DNA of 6,313 nt from an uncultured Sulfurovum sp. (lineage in GTDB: Bacteria > Campylobacterota > Campylobacteria > Campylobacterales > Sulfurovaceae). Position 1 is the first letter of the stretch, and each line of letters opens with the position of its first letter. Shown piece by piece: positions 1 through 5,753 of the stretch. Location of the stretch: the NCBI GenBank assembly GCA_902727905.1, contig CACVAR010000157.1:1-6313 (forward strand), in the 5' to 3' direction. A program made the position numbers and the translations under genes. The notes under the pieces are model-generated. The model was not told where the DNA came from, ran no database searches, and saw nothing but the letters and a program-made list of their open reading frames with translations.

Positions 1-707
1 AAGATTACGTTAAATCTAATGATTGAATAAGTATCATAAAAGTCATAATCTTCTGTCGTAATATCATAAGATTTTGGAATTAAAAAACCTACTGAACCAA
101 TTTCACTTTCAAACTCTTCTTTAAAACCATCTTTAGCATCTACATATGTGTCACCATCTTCTAGTTCAAACTCTGTGTTAAAAGTAGTGAGAAGGTCTTT
201 AGTATTTGGGTTGTCTTTATCATTTTTAACAATATACTTTCCATTTGGTAAAGCACTTCTAAGGGCTTTATCCAGAGTCTCTGCATACTTAATCAAGTCT
301 GGATTAGTTTCAGGAACTCCTGTAACTCTTGCCATACCTTTTAATGATAGCGTGGAAACATTGATGGTGTTTTTTTTATCGTCAGAATAGATTGACATAG
401 ATAGAGGGGTGATAAGTCCTATTTTAGGATAGTTCTTAAGCAGCTTAGTAACGAGTTCTGGATTTGAGAAGATTGCTAAATTATAAGATTTGTGATGTGT
501 TTTCTTATATCTTTTTTCAAAAATAGAATTCATGTTGTTATTAACGTCAACTTTCATACCAGAAGCGTTAAAAGCCTTTTCTATTGTGGCAGCTGTTATT
601 TTACCATCTGCATTGTCTACTACAAATATTTGATTGTTGGCAGAGCTTCCGAACGATTGTACTGTAGCTAATAATAATGCTACAAAGATAAATGAAGCTT
701 TTTTCAT
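1..707 (-). CDS. Periplasmic DUF302 protein, 3'-truncated by window edge
   Basis: At least 235 codons are open from the ATG at 707 to the left edge, with no stop. A good ribosome site, AAGGGG, lies at 718-713, five bases before the ATG. Residues 1-23 form a signal peptide (MKKASFIFVALLLATVQSFG, likely cleaved near SSA), so the protein should be exported. Residues about 60-120 match DUF302 (TT1751-like fold): a YNLAIFSNPEL-like strand/helix, then a segment like GLITPLSMSIY, then VSTLSLKGMARVTGVP. From about residue 220, DFYDTYSIIRFNVI resembles the start of a second DUF302 copy, as in two-domain homologues I recall from Campylobacterota; this is inference because the window cuts it. Biochemical function of the family is unknown. 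A Fur-like site upstream suggests iron or metal control. Confidence 0.85.
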   Translation of the reverse strand, partial: MKKASFIFVALLLATVQSFGSSANNQIFVVDNADGKITAATIEKAFNASGMKVDVNNNMNSIFEKRYKKTHHKSYNLAIFSNPELVTKLLKNYPKIGLITPLSMSIYSDDKKNTINVSTLSLKGMARVTGVPETNPDLIKYAETLDKALRSALPNGKYIVKNDKDNPNTKDLLTTFNTEFELEDGDTYVDAKDGFKEEFESEIGSVGFLIPKSYDITTEDYDFYDTYSIIRFNVI

Positions 708-732
708 TGTGACCCCTTAATTGATATAGTGC

Positions 733-738
733 ATTTTA
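733..738 (-). promoter_or_regulatory. Candidate -10 box of the DUF302 gene
   Basis: Read on the minus strand this is TAAAAT, which places the transcript start near 727 and gives a leader of about 20 bases with the AAGGGG ribosome site. No convincing -35 is seen, as is common in Campylobacterota. The Fur-like site at 758-771 would cover the -35 region. Confidence 0.4.
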
Positions 739-757
739 CATAAAACAAACTTATTTT

Positions 758-771
758 TGATAAGCATCATT
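758..771. promoter_or_regulatory. Fur-box-like site upstream of the DUF302 gene
   Basis: TGATAAGCATCATT matches 11 of 14 positions of the right part of the Fur consensus (TGATAATCATTATC). Its first ten bases recur exactly at 913-922 in the second site. It lies 51-64 bases upstream of the DUF302 start codon, over the predicted -35 zone, a typical position for repression by iron-loaded Fur. The assignment rests on sequence similarity only. The site also overlaps the last codons of a possible 34-codon ORF. Confidence 0.45.
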
Positions 772-906
772 AGGCGTTGTGGTTGTAGAGTATGTATTTG
801 AGTTAAATAGTAGTGATTTATAGTAAGCCCTAGGCGAAGTAAACCAAAGGTACATATTCTTTAATTATATTTTTTCATCACTAAAGCTAAAGAAAGTAAT
901 TAGATT

Positions 907-927
907 AGAAAATGATAAGCATTTTCT
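907..927. promoter_or_regulatory. Strong Fur-box-like palindrome
   Basis: GAAAATGATAAGCATTTTC (908-926) agrees with the classical Fur consensus GATAATGATAATCATTATC at 16 of 19 positions. It forms 8-bp inverted arms (AGAAAATG/CATTTTCT) around a 5-base centre. It is about 200 bases upstream of the DUF302 start and 256 bases upstream of the outer-membrane gene start, so its target is unclear: a long leader of the DUF302 transcript, a small RNA or a lost gene are possible. It also lies inside the 41-residue ORF described above. Confidence 0.5.
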
Positions 928-939
928 TCCCCTTTAGTA

Positions 940-953
940 GTAACAGCTGTTAC
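940..953. repeat. Perfect 14-bp palindrome
   Basis: GTAACAGCTGTTAC is fully self-complementary and starts 13 bases to the right of the Fur-like palindrome. It could be an operator for a dimeric regulator. I do not recognise the motif. Confidence 0.4.
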
Positions 954-1119
954 ATTAGCTTGTGAACTATTTGCCTGTAAAATACTCATAAAGAGTCGTA
1001 AGATTATTGTTGTAGTTCCTCTCATCTTTTTTCTTTACATTTAATTTGAAAGTTATCATAGCTCAAATATGTAAATGAAGGGTAAACAGTTAATTGATTA
1101 AAAATTAAGCAAAAAATTC

Positions 1120-1149
1120 CTGCTATTCGCGAAGTATATTGTTTATAAT
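1120..1149 (+). promoter_or_regulatory. Promoter of the outer-membrane protein gene
   Basis: A perfect -10 box TATAAT lies at 1144-1149, with a weak -35-like CTGCTA at 1120-1125 (18-base spacer). The start would be near 1156, giving a leader of about 27 bases that carries the ribosome site AAAGGAG (1169-1175). An 8-bp palindrome, TTCGCGAA (1126-1133), sits between -35 and -10 and could be a regulator site. Confidence 0.6.
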
Positions 1150-1182
1150 ACACTCACAACAAAAATTCAAAGGAGTAAATTT

Positions 1183-1860
1183 ATGAAATTTACAAAATTA
1201 TCTTTAATTGCAGCAGTAGCTGCAAGTACAATTACAATGACAACATCAGCAATGGCAGAAGTAGAAGTTTCTGCAAACGTTTCAGCAACTAATAACTATG
1301 TTTGGAGAGGGATGAGTCAAACTAACAATCAAGCAGCTGTTCAAGGTGGTCTTGATTTATCTTTAGGTGGTTTCTATTTAGGAACATGGCTTTCAAATGT
1401 AGATTTTAGTGGTGGTGCTGGTGCAGGTGATACAGAAGTAGATGGTTACGCTGGTTATGCTGGTGAAATTGAAGGACTTGGTTATGACTTAGGGTACATT
1501 AAATATGGTTACCTTGATTCTCCAATGGGTAACTTTGATGAAGCATACTTAGGACTTAGTTATGATTTTGGTGCAGTTAGTGTAGGTGCTACTTACTCAA
1601 TGGGTATTGATGACTTTAGAGGTACAACAACAGAAGTTCCAGACTATGTTGCTGTAGAAGCTTCTATCCCAGTAGTGCAAGATTATAGTCTTGATTTAGG
1701 ATATGGAGACTATGATACATTTGGTTCAAACTATTCAGTAGGTCTTTCTAAGTCATTTGATAAAGTTGATTTTTCAATAGCTTATAGTTCTTTTGATCAT
1801 GAAACAACAGCTTCATCAGATGAGAACAATGTAATTGTATCTGCTGGAACATCTTTCTAG
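1183..1860 (+). CDS. TIGR02001/Gcw_chp family outer-membrane protein
   Basis: A 225-residue protein. A classical signal peptide ends with SAMA at residues 22-25, giving a mature chain of 200 residues starting EVEVSANVSATNNYVWRG. The motif NNYVWRGMSQ with the following QAAVQGGLDLS and GFYLGTWLSNVDF is the hallmark of TIGR02001 (PF09694, Gcw_chp), a family predicted to form outer-membrane beta barrels. Alternating aromatic/glycine strands continue throughout, and the last residue is phenylalanine, as expected for insertion by the BAM complex. Ligand or transport role is unknown. The start is supported by AAAGGAG seven bases upstream. It appears monocistronic, with its own promoter and a hairpin after the stop. 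The strong promoter and ribosome site suggest high expression. Confidence 0.9.
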   Translation: MKFTKLSLIAAVAASTITMTTSAMAEVEVSANVSATNNYVWRGMSQTNNQAAVQGGLDLSLGGFYLGTWLSNVDFSGGAGAGDTEVDGYAGYAGEIEGLGYDLGYIKYGYLDSPMGNFDEAYLGLSYDFGAVSVGATYSMGIDDFRGTTTEVPDYVAVEASIPVVQDYSLDLGYGDYDTFGSNYSVGLSKSFDKVDFSIAYSSFDHETTASSDENNVIVSAGTSF

Positions 1861-1892
1861 TCAAACATCTAATTTTTTCTTTTCTTCCTTAT

Positions 1893-1919
1893 AAATTCCC
1901 ATCGTTTTGATGGGAATTT
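1893..1919. terminator. Hairpin between convergent genes, likely bidirectional terminator
   Basis: AAATTCCCATC (1893-1903) pairs perfectly with GATGGGAATTT (1909-1919) around the 5-base loop GTTTT. It sits 32 bases after the stop of the outer-membrane gene and 11 bases beyond the stop of the convergent PAS gene. Neither side has a long U tract outside the stem; only the AAATTT stem ends supply U residues. Termination in both directions is therefore probable but not textbook. Confidence 0.7.
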
Positions 1920-1930
1920 GCATTCGTTTA

Positions 1931-2626
1931 TTAACTAATAGCAGGAACTTCTAAGGTTACACTATTTTCTTGTAGGTTTATACCGACACAGTTTTTATTG
2001 GCTAAAGACTTTAGCTCTTTATCTGTATCATTATTTCTTGTACTCCCTTCAAGTTTTAGAACAATAATTGCATACTTTTTTTCTTTAATAATAACCCGTT
2101 CCCCCAGCTTGATTTTAACATATACTCGTAATTTTTTACTTTCTTCAAACTGTTTAAATAAATTACGTAATAGTAATGAAAAGTTATTTTGATGCATTTG
2201 AAATTCGGGGATATCATAATCTGTTAAAAGACTAACAGTACCATTATAGTTCATATCAAACAATTCAATGTTAGCCTGTAAAAGCATATTAATATCTGTG
2301 GCAGTAAAACCATCTAGTATCATTTGTTTATCAACTTTATCGATGGCTCTGTTGTATAAATGAATCCCAATAAAGTCATCATTCTCATAAAGTACATTAA
2401 TACCATAAAATTCAAAAGAGTTAAAATTTAGTGTTAATGCTGACTTTTTAAAACCAAAAGTTTGAGGAGCATAGGCAAGGGCAAGATCAAAAATTTCTTT
2501 TGGTTGACAAGAACCCATGAGAACTTCAGCTGAGTTATTTAAGTATTTTATTTTTCCTGTATTGCTAAACAATATGAAAGGGTTAGAGTCATTCTCAATG
2601 AAAAATTGGAAGTTAATTGATGTCAT
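1931..2626 (-). CDS. PAS protein with eroded histidine-kinase-like C-terminus
   Basis: 231 residues, no signal peptide or membrane segment, so cytoplasmic. Residues about 6-95 look like a PAS sensor domain (NPFILFSNTGKIKYLNNSAE). Residues about 110-228 follow the layout of a histidine kinase core: a helix pair (TDINMLLQANIELF), a segment NNFSLLLRNLFKQF where the N box should be, strands like YAIIVLKLEG, and a closing GINLQENSVTLEVP. No H box (HExxR/HDxxR type) is seen, the ATP-binding asparagine and DxGxG are missing, and the glycine-rich lid is absent. It is therefore probably not an active kinase, but a sensor or partner protein. The start overlaps the preceding regulator gene by 14 bases, with an AAGAAG-type ribosome site inside that gene, so the two are co-translated and probably act together. 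The fold assignment of the C-terminal half is tentative. Confidence 0.7.
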   Translation of the reverse strand: MTSINFQFFIENDSNPFILFSNTGKIKYLNNSAEVLMGSCQPKEIFDLALAYAPQTFGFKKSALTLNFNSFEFYGINVLYENDDFIGIHLYNRAIDKVDKQMILDGFTATDINMLLQANIELFDMNYNGTVSLLTDYDIPEFQMHQNNFSLLLRNLFKQFEESKKLRVYVKIKLGERVIIKEKKYAIIVLKLEGSTRNNDTDKELKSLANKNCVGINLQENSVTLEVPAIS

Positions 2627-3347
2627 ATTCTTGAATCTTCTTTCGTAGTGTATTTCGGTTAAGTCCTAGAACTCCAGCCAATTTTAATTGTGATTTATAC
2701 TTTTTTAGACCAGCTTTTATAAGAGGCTCTTCGTAGAGACCTAGATGCTCTCTGTAGGCATTGTTTCCTTCTATTTCTTCAAATAGGTAGTTATAAAGAA
2801 GAGCGTGTATGTCTTCTTTGTTAAAAGTTTTTAAAATAAGTGCTTTATAGATCGAAGCCTTCAGAGATTTAACGTTTTGACTTAAATCGAGTTGTTTGAG
2901 GTTTAAATGAATATCTCTATCAATCATAAGGTCTTTTTTAATTTCTTCTTGAAAACCTTGGGTAAGTATTTCTAAGTCTTCTCTCTCTTTAAGTGTTGGC
3001 ATCTGATAGATGAATGCAAAGGTTTTACTTAGGCTTTCTACTTCTTTTATAGAGTTTGAAATGGCAATAATACGTTTGTTTTCAAAGTTTAAATTTTCAA
3101 TATTTGTAATTTCTTCAAAATTAAAAATAATCAGTTCGTTATTAGCATCAAGCGCTGTGAGCAGTTCGGCTTGGTTATGAGCATCCACGTAAATACTATT
3201 TGGAAATAACGATCTTACTAAAGATAACTTTCCAGTATGTGCCTCTCCAATGAGTAGAGAAGAGACAGAAAGAGACTTTGTAAGGGTAAGACCTTTAATA
3301 ATTTTATCTATATTGGCAGAATTGCTTAAAAATTGAACATTTTTCAT
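2613..3347 (-). CDS. Reduced NtrC-like regulator with Fis-type HTH
   Basis: 244 residues. Residues 34-40 (GEAHTGK) match the NtrC-family Walker A (GESGTGK). ELIIFNFEEI (71-80) stands where Walker B (TLFLDEI) should be, KRIIAISNS (91-99) resembles sensor I, and MPTLKEREDLEILTQGF (116-132) matches the PPLRERxEDIPxLxxHF segment. LDLSQNVKSLKASIYKAL corresponds to the WPGNVRELxNxIxRA region. Residues 205-242 are a Fis-like HTH, close to Fis itself at GLNRNTLRKKIQEY. There is no receiver domain. Only about 30 residues separate Walker A and B, so the loop carrying GAFTGA is gone, and the arginine-finger segment (FRxDLYYR) is not recognisable. It is thus likely a DNA-binding regulator unable to activate sigma-54. 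An in-frame stop two codons upstream makes this ATG the only reasonable start; no ribosome site precedes it. Confidence 0.8.
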   Translation of the reverse strand: MKNVQFLSNSANIDKIIKGLTLTKSLSVSSLLIGEAHTGKLSLVRSLFPNSIYVDAHNQAELLTALDANNELIIFNFEEITNIENLNFENKRIIAISNSIKEVESLSKTFAFIYQMPTLKEREDLEILTQGFQEEIKKDLMIDRDIHLNLKQLDLSQNVKSLKASIYKALILKTFNKEDIHALLYNYLFEEIEGNNAYREHLGLYEEPLIKAGLKKYKSQLKLAGVLGLNRNTLRKKIQEYDIN

Positions 3348-3352
3348 GTTTT

Positions 3353-3358
3353 ATTATA
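3353..3358 (-). promoter_or_regulatory. -10 box of the regulator operon, probably leaderless
   Basis: Minus-strand TATAAT at 3358-3353 is followed by AAAAC and then the ATG at 3347. Transcription starting 6-7 bases after the box would begin at the A of the start codon or within a base of it. No ribosome site is present. The promoter lies in the 41-base gap after miaA, so the regulator pair can be expressed independently of miaA, although read-through from miaA is not excluded (no terminator seen). Confidence 0.55.
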
Positions 3359-3388
3359 GCCATAGAGACTTATTTTAGTATGAAAATG

Positions 3389-4288
3389 TCAGCTCTTTAA
3401 AAGAAGTTTTTGTAATGTTTCAAGAGGTAGTAGTGTTTTGTCTTGAAATTGAGAACGATTAAAGGTACGTTGGCGTTTTGCAAGTTGAGCTGTATGGATA
3501 ACAATTCTTTCTTTCATTTCATTTTTGTTGTAACGTCCATCCATATAAGTCAAGACTTCTTTAATTCCAATAGACTTCATACAGTTTGCTTGCCTTGTAT
3601 AGGTTTTCTCTAAATAAAATACTTCATCAATAAGTCCATCTTCAAGCATCTTTTGTGTCCGTTTCTCTATACGCCCACGTAAAATGTCTCGTTCAACTTC
3701 AATTTCATAGATGGGTAAATCTGTTGTGATGGTAGGCTTGGCTGGATTTTTTTTAAAATATTCTGTTGGAGTTAGAGATGTTTCAAAATAAAGATTTAAC
3801 ATTTTCTCAATACGATAGCGATCCCTAGTGTTAACATGAGACATATACTCTGGATCTAAAGAGTGTAAAAAACTATGAGCTTCTTCAACATTTTGCAGGT
3901 GTTGATTGGATATCTCTTTAGTACGCTTAGAAATTTTAGGCAGTTCAGAAATACCATTAAGTAGCGAACTCAAATAAAAACTTGTTCCCCCAACTATAAT
4001 AAGATTTTTATTTTCTTGTATGGATTCTTTTTTGGCTTTTTTATAAAGTTGTATAAAGGTTGTAACATCAAAAGGTTCATTGGGCAAAAGTTCATCAATA
4101 CCATAGTGTTTAATATTATCACGTTCTTCAGTAGTAGGTTTTGCAGAAGCAATATCAATCTCTTTGTAGAGGGCTAAAGAGTCTAAAGACAAAATGTTTG
4201 CAGAGCTTTTTTTAGCAAGTTCAATAGATAAATCTGTCTTTCCTGAAGCTGTAGAACCAATGATGGCAAGTTGTTTAAATGAAGTCAT
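3389..4288 (-). CDS. miaA: tRNA dimethylallyltransferase
   Basis: Transfers a dimethylallyl group from DMAPP to N6 of A37 in tRNAs that read UNN codons (i6A37), in the cytoplasm. With the start at MTSFKQLAIIG the protein has 299 residues, normal for the family. Walker A is GSTASGKT (11-18). D36 in the DSLALYKEIDIASAKPT block corresponds to the catalytic aspartate, HYGID (61-65) matches the family HHLID motif, GGTSFYL (100-106) lines the active site, and QLAKRQRTFNR near the C-terminus matches the QLAKRQxTWxR signature. The start is not certain: no ribosome site precedes 4288, and an in-frame ATG at 4303 (five residues longer, MLLFQMTSF) is also possible. A longer reading from 4363 would run into pssA and adds a non-family extension. 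Divergent from pssA. Confidence 0.93.
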   Translation of the reverse strand: MTSFKQLAIIGSTASGKTDLSIELAKKSSANILSLDSLALYKEIDIASAKPTTEERDNIKHYGIDELLPNEPFDVTTFIQLYKKAKKESIQENKNLIIVGGTSFYLSSLLNGISELPKISKRTKEISNQHLQNVEEAHSFLHSLDPEYMSHVNTRDRYRIEKMLNLYFETSLTPTEYFKKNPAKPTITTDLPIYEIEVERDILRGRIEKRTQKMLEDGLIDEVFYLEKTYTRQANCMKSIGIKEVLTYMDGRYNKNEMKERIVIHTAQLAKRQRTFNRSQFQDKTLLPLETLQKLLLKS

Positions 4289-4310
4289 CTGAAATAATAA
4301 CATATTAGGG

Positions 4311-4318
4311 TAAAATAA
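4311..4318. promoter_or_regulatory. Overlapping divergent -10 boxes of miaA and pssA
   Basis: TAAAATAA on the plus strand contains a -10 box TAAAAT (4311-4316), giving a start near 4323 and a leader carrying AAGGA before pssA. The same bases on the minus strand read TTATTTTA, with a possible -10 TATTTT (4317-4312), giving a miaA start near 4305. The only other -10-like sequence for miaA is TAATAT (4307-4302). No -35 is convincing on either side. Confidence 0.45.
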
Positions 4319-4343
4319 CTTTTTTAAAATGAAGGAAGAAAAA

Positions 4344-4895
4344 ATGTTATTTGACAAAGACAATCGCTTTAATCTTGCGAATCTTATTACTTTTGGAAAT
4401 ATTGCAGCTGGATTGATTGCAATTCACTTTATCGTTAATGGAGACTTTTTTACAGCCATTATTTTGGCGTGGATTGCTGGTGCATTAGACATAGCTGATG
4501 GAAAAGTTGCTAGAAAATACAATCTTTCTACGGAGTTTGGAATTCAAGTTGATTCTTATGCTGATTTTATATCTTTTGTGGTTATGCCTTCTTTTTTACT
4601 TTATTATGCCATTACAGCAGGAGCTTCTGAAATGACCCAATTAATTTTAGGTCTAGTATTTATAGTTTATATTATTGCTGGTCTTAGACGACTTATTGAG
4701 TTTAATATGAAGTCTGAAGAGGGTGTGGTAACAAAGTTTTTTGAGGGTGTACCTACACCATTGGGGGCTATTTTACTATGGGTTCTTTATTTGCTTTTTT
4801 CGTATGATATTATTGCTAATGCCTATGTTATTGCTGTTTTTGTGGCTGTGATTGCATGGGCATTAAATTCTAAATTAAAAATTCCTCATCCATAA
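4344..4895 (+). CDS. pssA: CDP-diacylglycerol--serine O-phosphatidyltransferase
   Basis: Integral inner-membrane enzyme that makes phosphatidylserine from CDP-diacylglycerol and serine, the precursor of phosphatidylethanolamine. The 183-residue protein carries the full CDP-alcohol phosphatidyltransferase motif DxxDGxxARx8GxxxDxxxD at residues 49-74 (D49, D52, G53, A56, R57, G66, D70, D74). The continuation DSYADFISF and the later GVPTPLGA favour PssA over PgsA (which has DPxADK). Several hydrophobic helices follow. The start at 4344 is chosen because AAGGA (4332-4336) lies seven bases before it; an in-frame ATG at 4329 would place that site inside the gene. First gene of a plus-strand run; its TAA abuts the ATG of mqnP. 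Confidence 0.87.
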   Translation: MLFDKDNRFNLANLITFGNIAAGLIAIHFIVNGDFFTAIILAWIAGALDIADGKVARKYNLSTEFGIQVDSYADFISFVVMPSFLLYYAITAGASEMTQLILGLVFIVYIIAGLRRLIEFNMKSEEGVVTKFFEGVPTPLGAILLWVLYLLFSYDIIANAYVIAVFVAVIAWALNSKLKIPHP

Positions 4896-5753
4896 ATGTT
4901 AGCTAATCTAAAAATAAAACTAACCAATCTTTCAGAGATGGTTATGTTTAAACACTCAATCTTTTCTTTACCTTTCATTTTTATAGCCATGACCATTGCA
5001 GCTGATGGTTGGTTTGGTTGGAAACTTTTTTTCTTAGGCATTATTGCTGCGATTACAGCTCGGAATTTTGCCATGGGTGTGAATCGTTATTTAGATAGAG
5101 ATATTGACATTTTAAATCCTCGAACTAAAGATAGACCTTCTGTAGATGGACGTATATCTAATACTACGATGATTGGTTTTATTGTGGCTAATGGGGTAGG
5201 GTTTGTTTTGGTAGCTTATTTTATCAATACCTTAGCATTTCAACTCTCTTTCCCTATTTTATTTATATTGGCTGCTTATACGGTATTTAAACGTTTTTCT
5301 TCATTAGCACATATTATCCTTGGGGTCTCACTTGGCTTAGCACCCATTGCAGGCGTTGTTGCTGTTTCTGCTGAGATTACAACGTGGTCGCTTTGGCTTT
5401 CAGCTGGTGTTGTTTTTTGGGTAGCTGGGTTTGATTTACTTTACTCTTTACAAGATATTGAATTTGATAAAGAACATGGCTTACATTCTATTCCTTCTAA
5501 ATATGGTGCAGAGAACACGATGAATATTGCGAAAGTTTTTCATGTTTTAACCATTGTTTTTTGGATTATGTTTATAGTTTCTGCTGAATTGACATTTTTT
5601 TCACAATTGGCTGTTATACTTTCTGCTATTATGCTAACTTATGAACACTATTTAGTCAGTAAAGATTTTACAAAAATTGACAGGGCGTTTTTTACAGTTA
5701 ATGGCTACTTAGGCATAATGTTTTTATTTTTAATTATTTTGGAGGTACTTTAA
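4896..5753 (+). CDS. mqnP: UbiA-family prenyltransferase, probably menaquinone (futalosine pathway) MqnP
   Basis: 285-residue polytopic membrane protein of the UbiA superfamily. The two Mg-diphosphate motifs are intact: NRYLDRDID (N63, D67, D71) and DLLYSLQDIEFD (D180, D187, D191). The linking segment YTVFKRFSSLAHIILGVSLGLAPIAG is typical of the family. In Campylobacterota, which make menaquinone by the futalosine route and lack ubiquinone, this type attaches the polyprenyl chain to the dihydroxynaphthoate ring precursor. The common label 4-hydroxybenzoate prenyltransferase is less likely here. The MqnP call depends on the inferred lineage. Its ATG directly follows the pssA stop and no ribosome site is seen, so translation is probably coupled to pssA. 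The stop abuts the next gene. Confidence 0.82.
   Translation: MLANLKIKLTNLSEMVMFKHSIFSLPFIFIAMTIAADGWFGWKLFFLGIIAAITARNFAMGVNRYLDRDIDILNPRTKDRPSVDGRISNTTMIGFIVANGVGFVLVAYFINTLAFQLSFPILFILAAYTVFKRFSSLAHIILGVSLGLAPIAGVVAVSAEITTWSLWLSAGVVFWVAGFDLLYSLQDIEFDKEHGLHSIPSKYGAENTMNIAKVFHVLTIVFWIMFIVSAELTFFSQLAVILSAIMLTYEHYLVSKDFTKIDRAFFTVNGYLGIMFLFLIILEVL

Larger units (their letters stand above)
751..1025 (-). pseudogene. Possible decayed small secreted-protein gene
   Basis: Two short minus-strand ORFs lie in different frames. The first (1025-900, 41 residues) begins with a hydrophobic, signal-like stretch (MRGTTTIILRLFMSILQA) and continues ANVTAVTTKGEENAYHF before a stop. The second (855-751, 34 residues) reads like a protein tail rich in Tyr, Ser and Asn (YLWFTSPRAYYKSLLFNSN). 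About 45 bases between them are stop-rich. Neither has a clear ribosome site. I cannot name a family. The composition is protein-like, but both could be chance ORFs, so confidence is low. Confidence 0.22.
708..1182. other. 475-base intergenic region with regulatory sites and possible gene remnants
   Basis: No ORF of convincing length lies here. From left to right it holds the DUF302 promoter zone with a Fur-like site, a 34-residue minus-strand ORF (855-751), a Fur-like palindrome (907-927), a 14-bp palindrome (940-953), a 41-residue minus-strand ORF (1025-900), an AT-rich stretch without visible structure (about 1030-1115), and the promoter of the outer-membrane gene (about 1120-1150). The two divergent genes do not share a promoter. 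Confidence 0.7.

Noticed and set aside
148..390. Plus-strand ORF of 80 codons
   Set aside because: Antisense to the DUF302 gene, which has a signal peptide, ribosome site and family similarity; no own ribosome site or recognisable product.
1998..2192. Plus-strand ORF of 64 codons
   Set aside because: Antisense shadow of the PAS gene; low-complexity hydrophobic and serine-rich product typical of a reversed AT-rich coding region.
2613..3347. Annotation as a sigma-54-dependent activator
   Set aside because: The GAFTGA loop and the arginine-finger region are absent, so sigma-54 activation is not supported.
4329..4343. Earlier ATG for pssA
   Set aside because: The ribosome site AAGGA lies downstream of this ATG and is correctly spaced for 4344.
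4289..4363. N-terminal extension of miaA starting at 4363
   Set aside because: Would overlap pssA and add 25 residues absent from the MiaA family; the gap carries the promoters.
4886..5074. Minus-strand ORF of 62 codons
   Set aside because: Antisense to the start of mqnP, whose motifs are intact.
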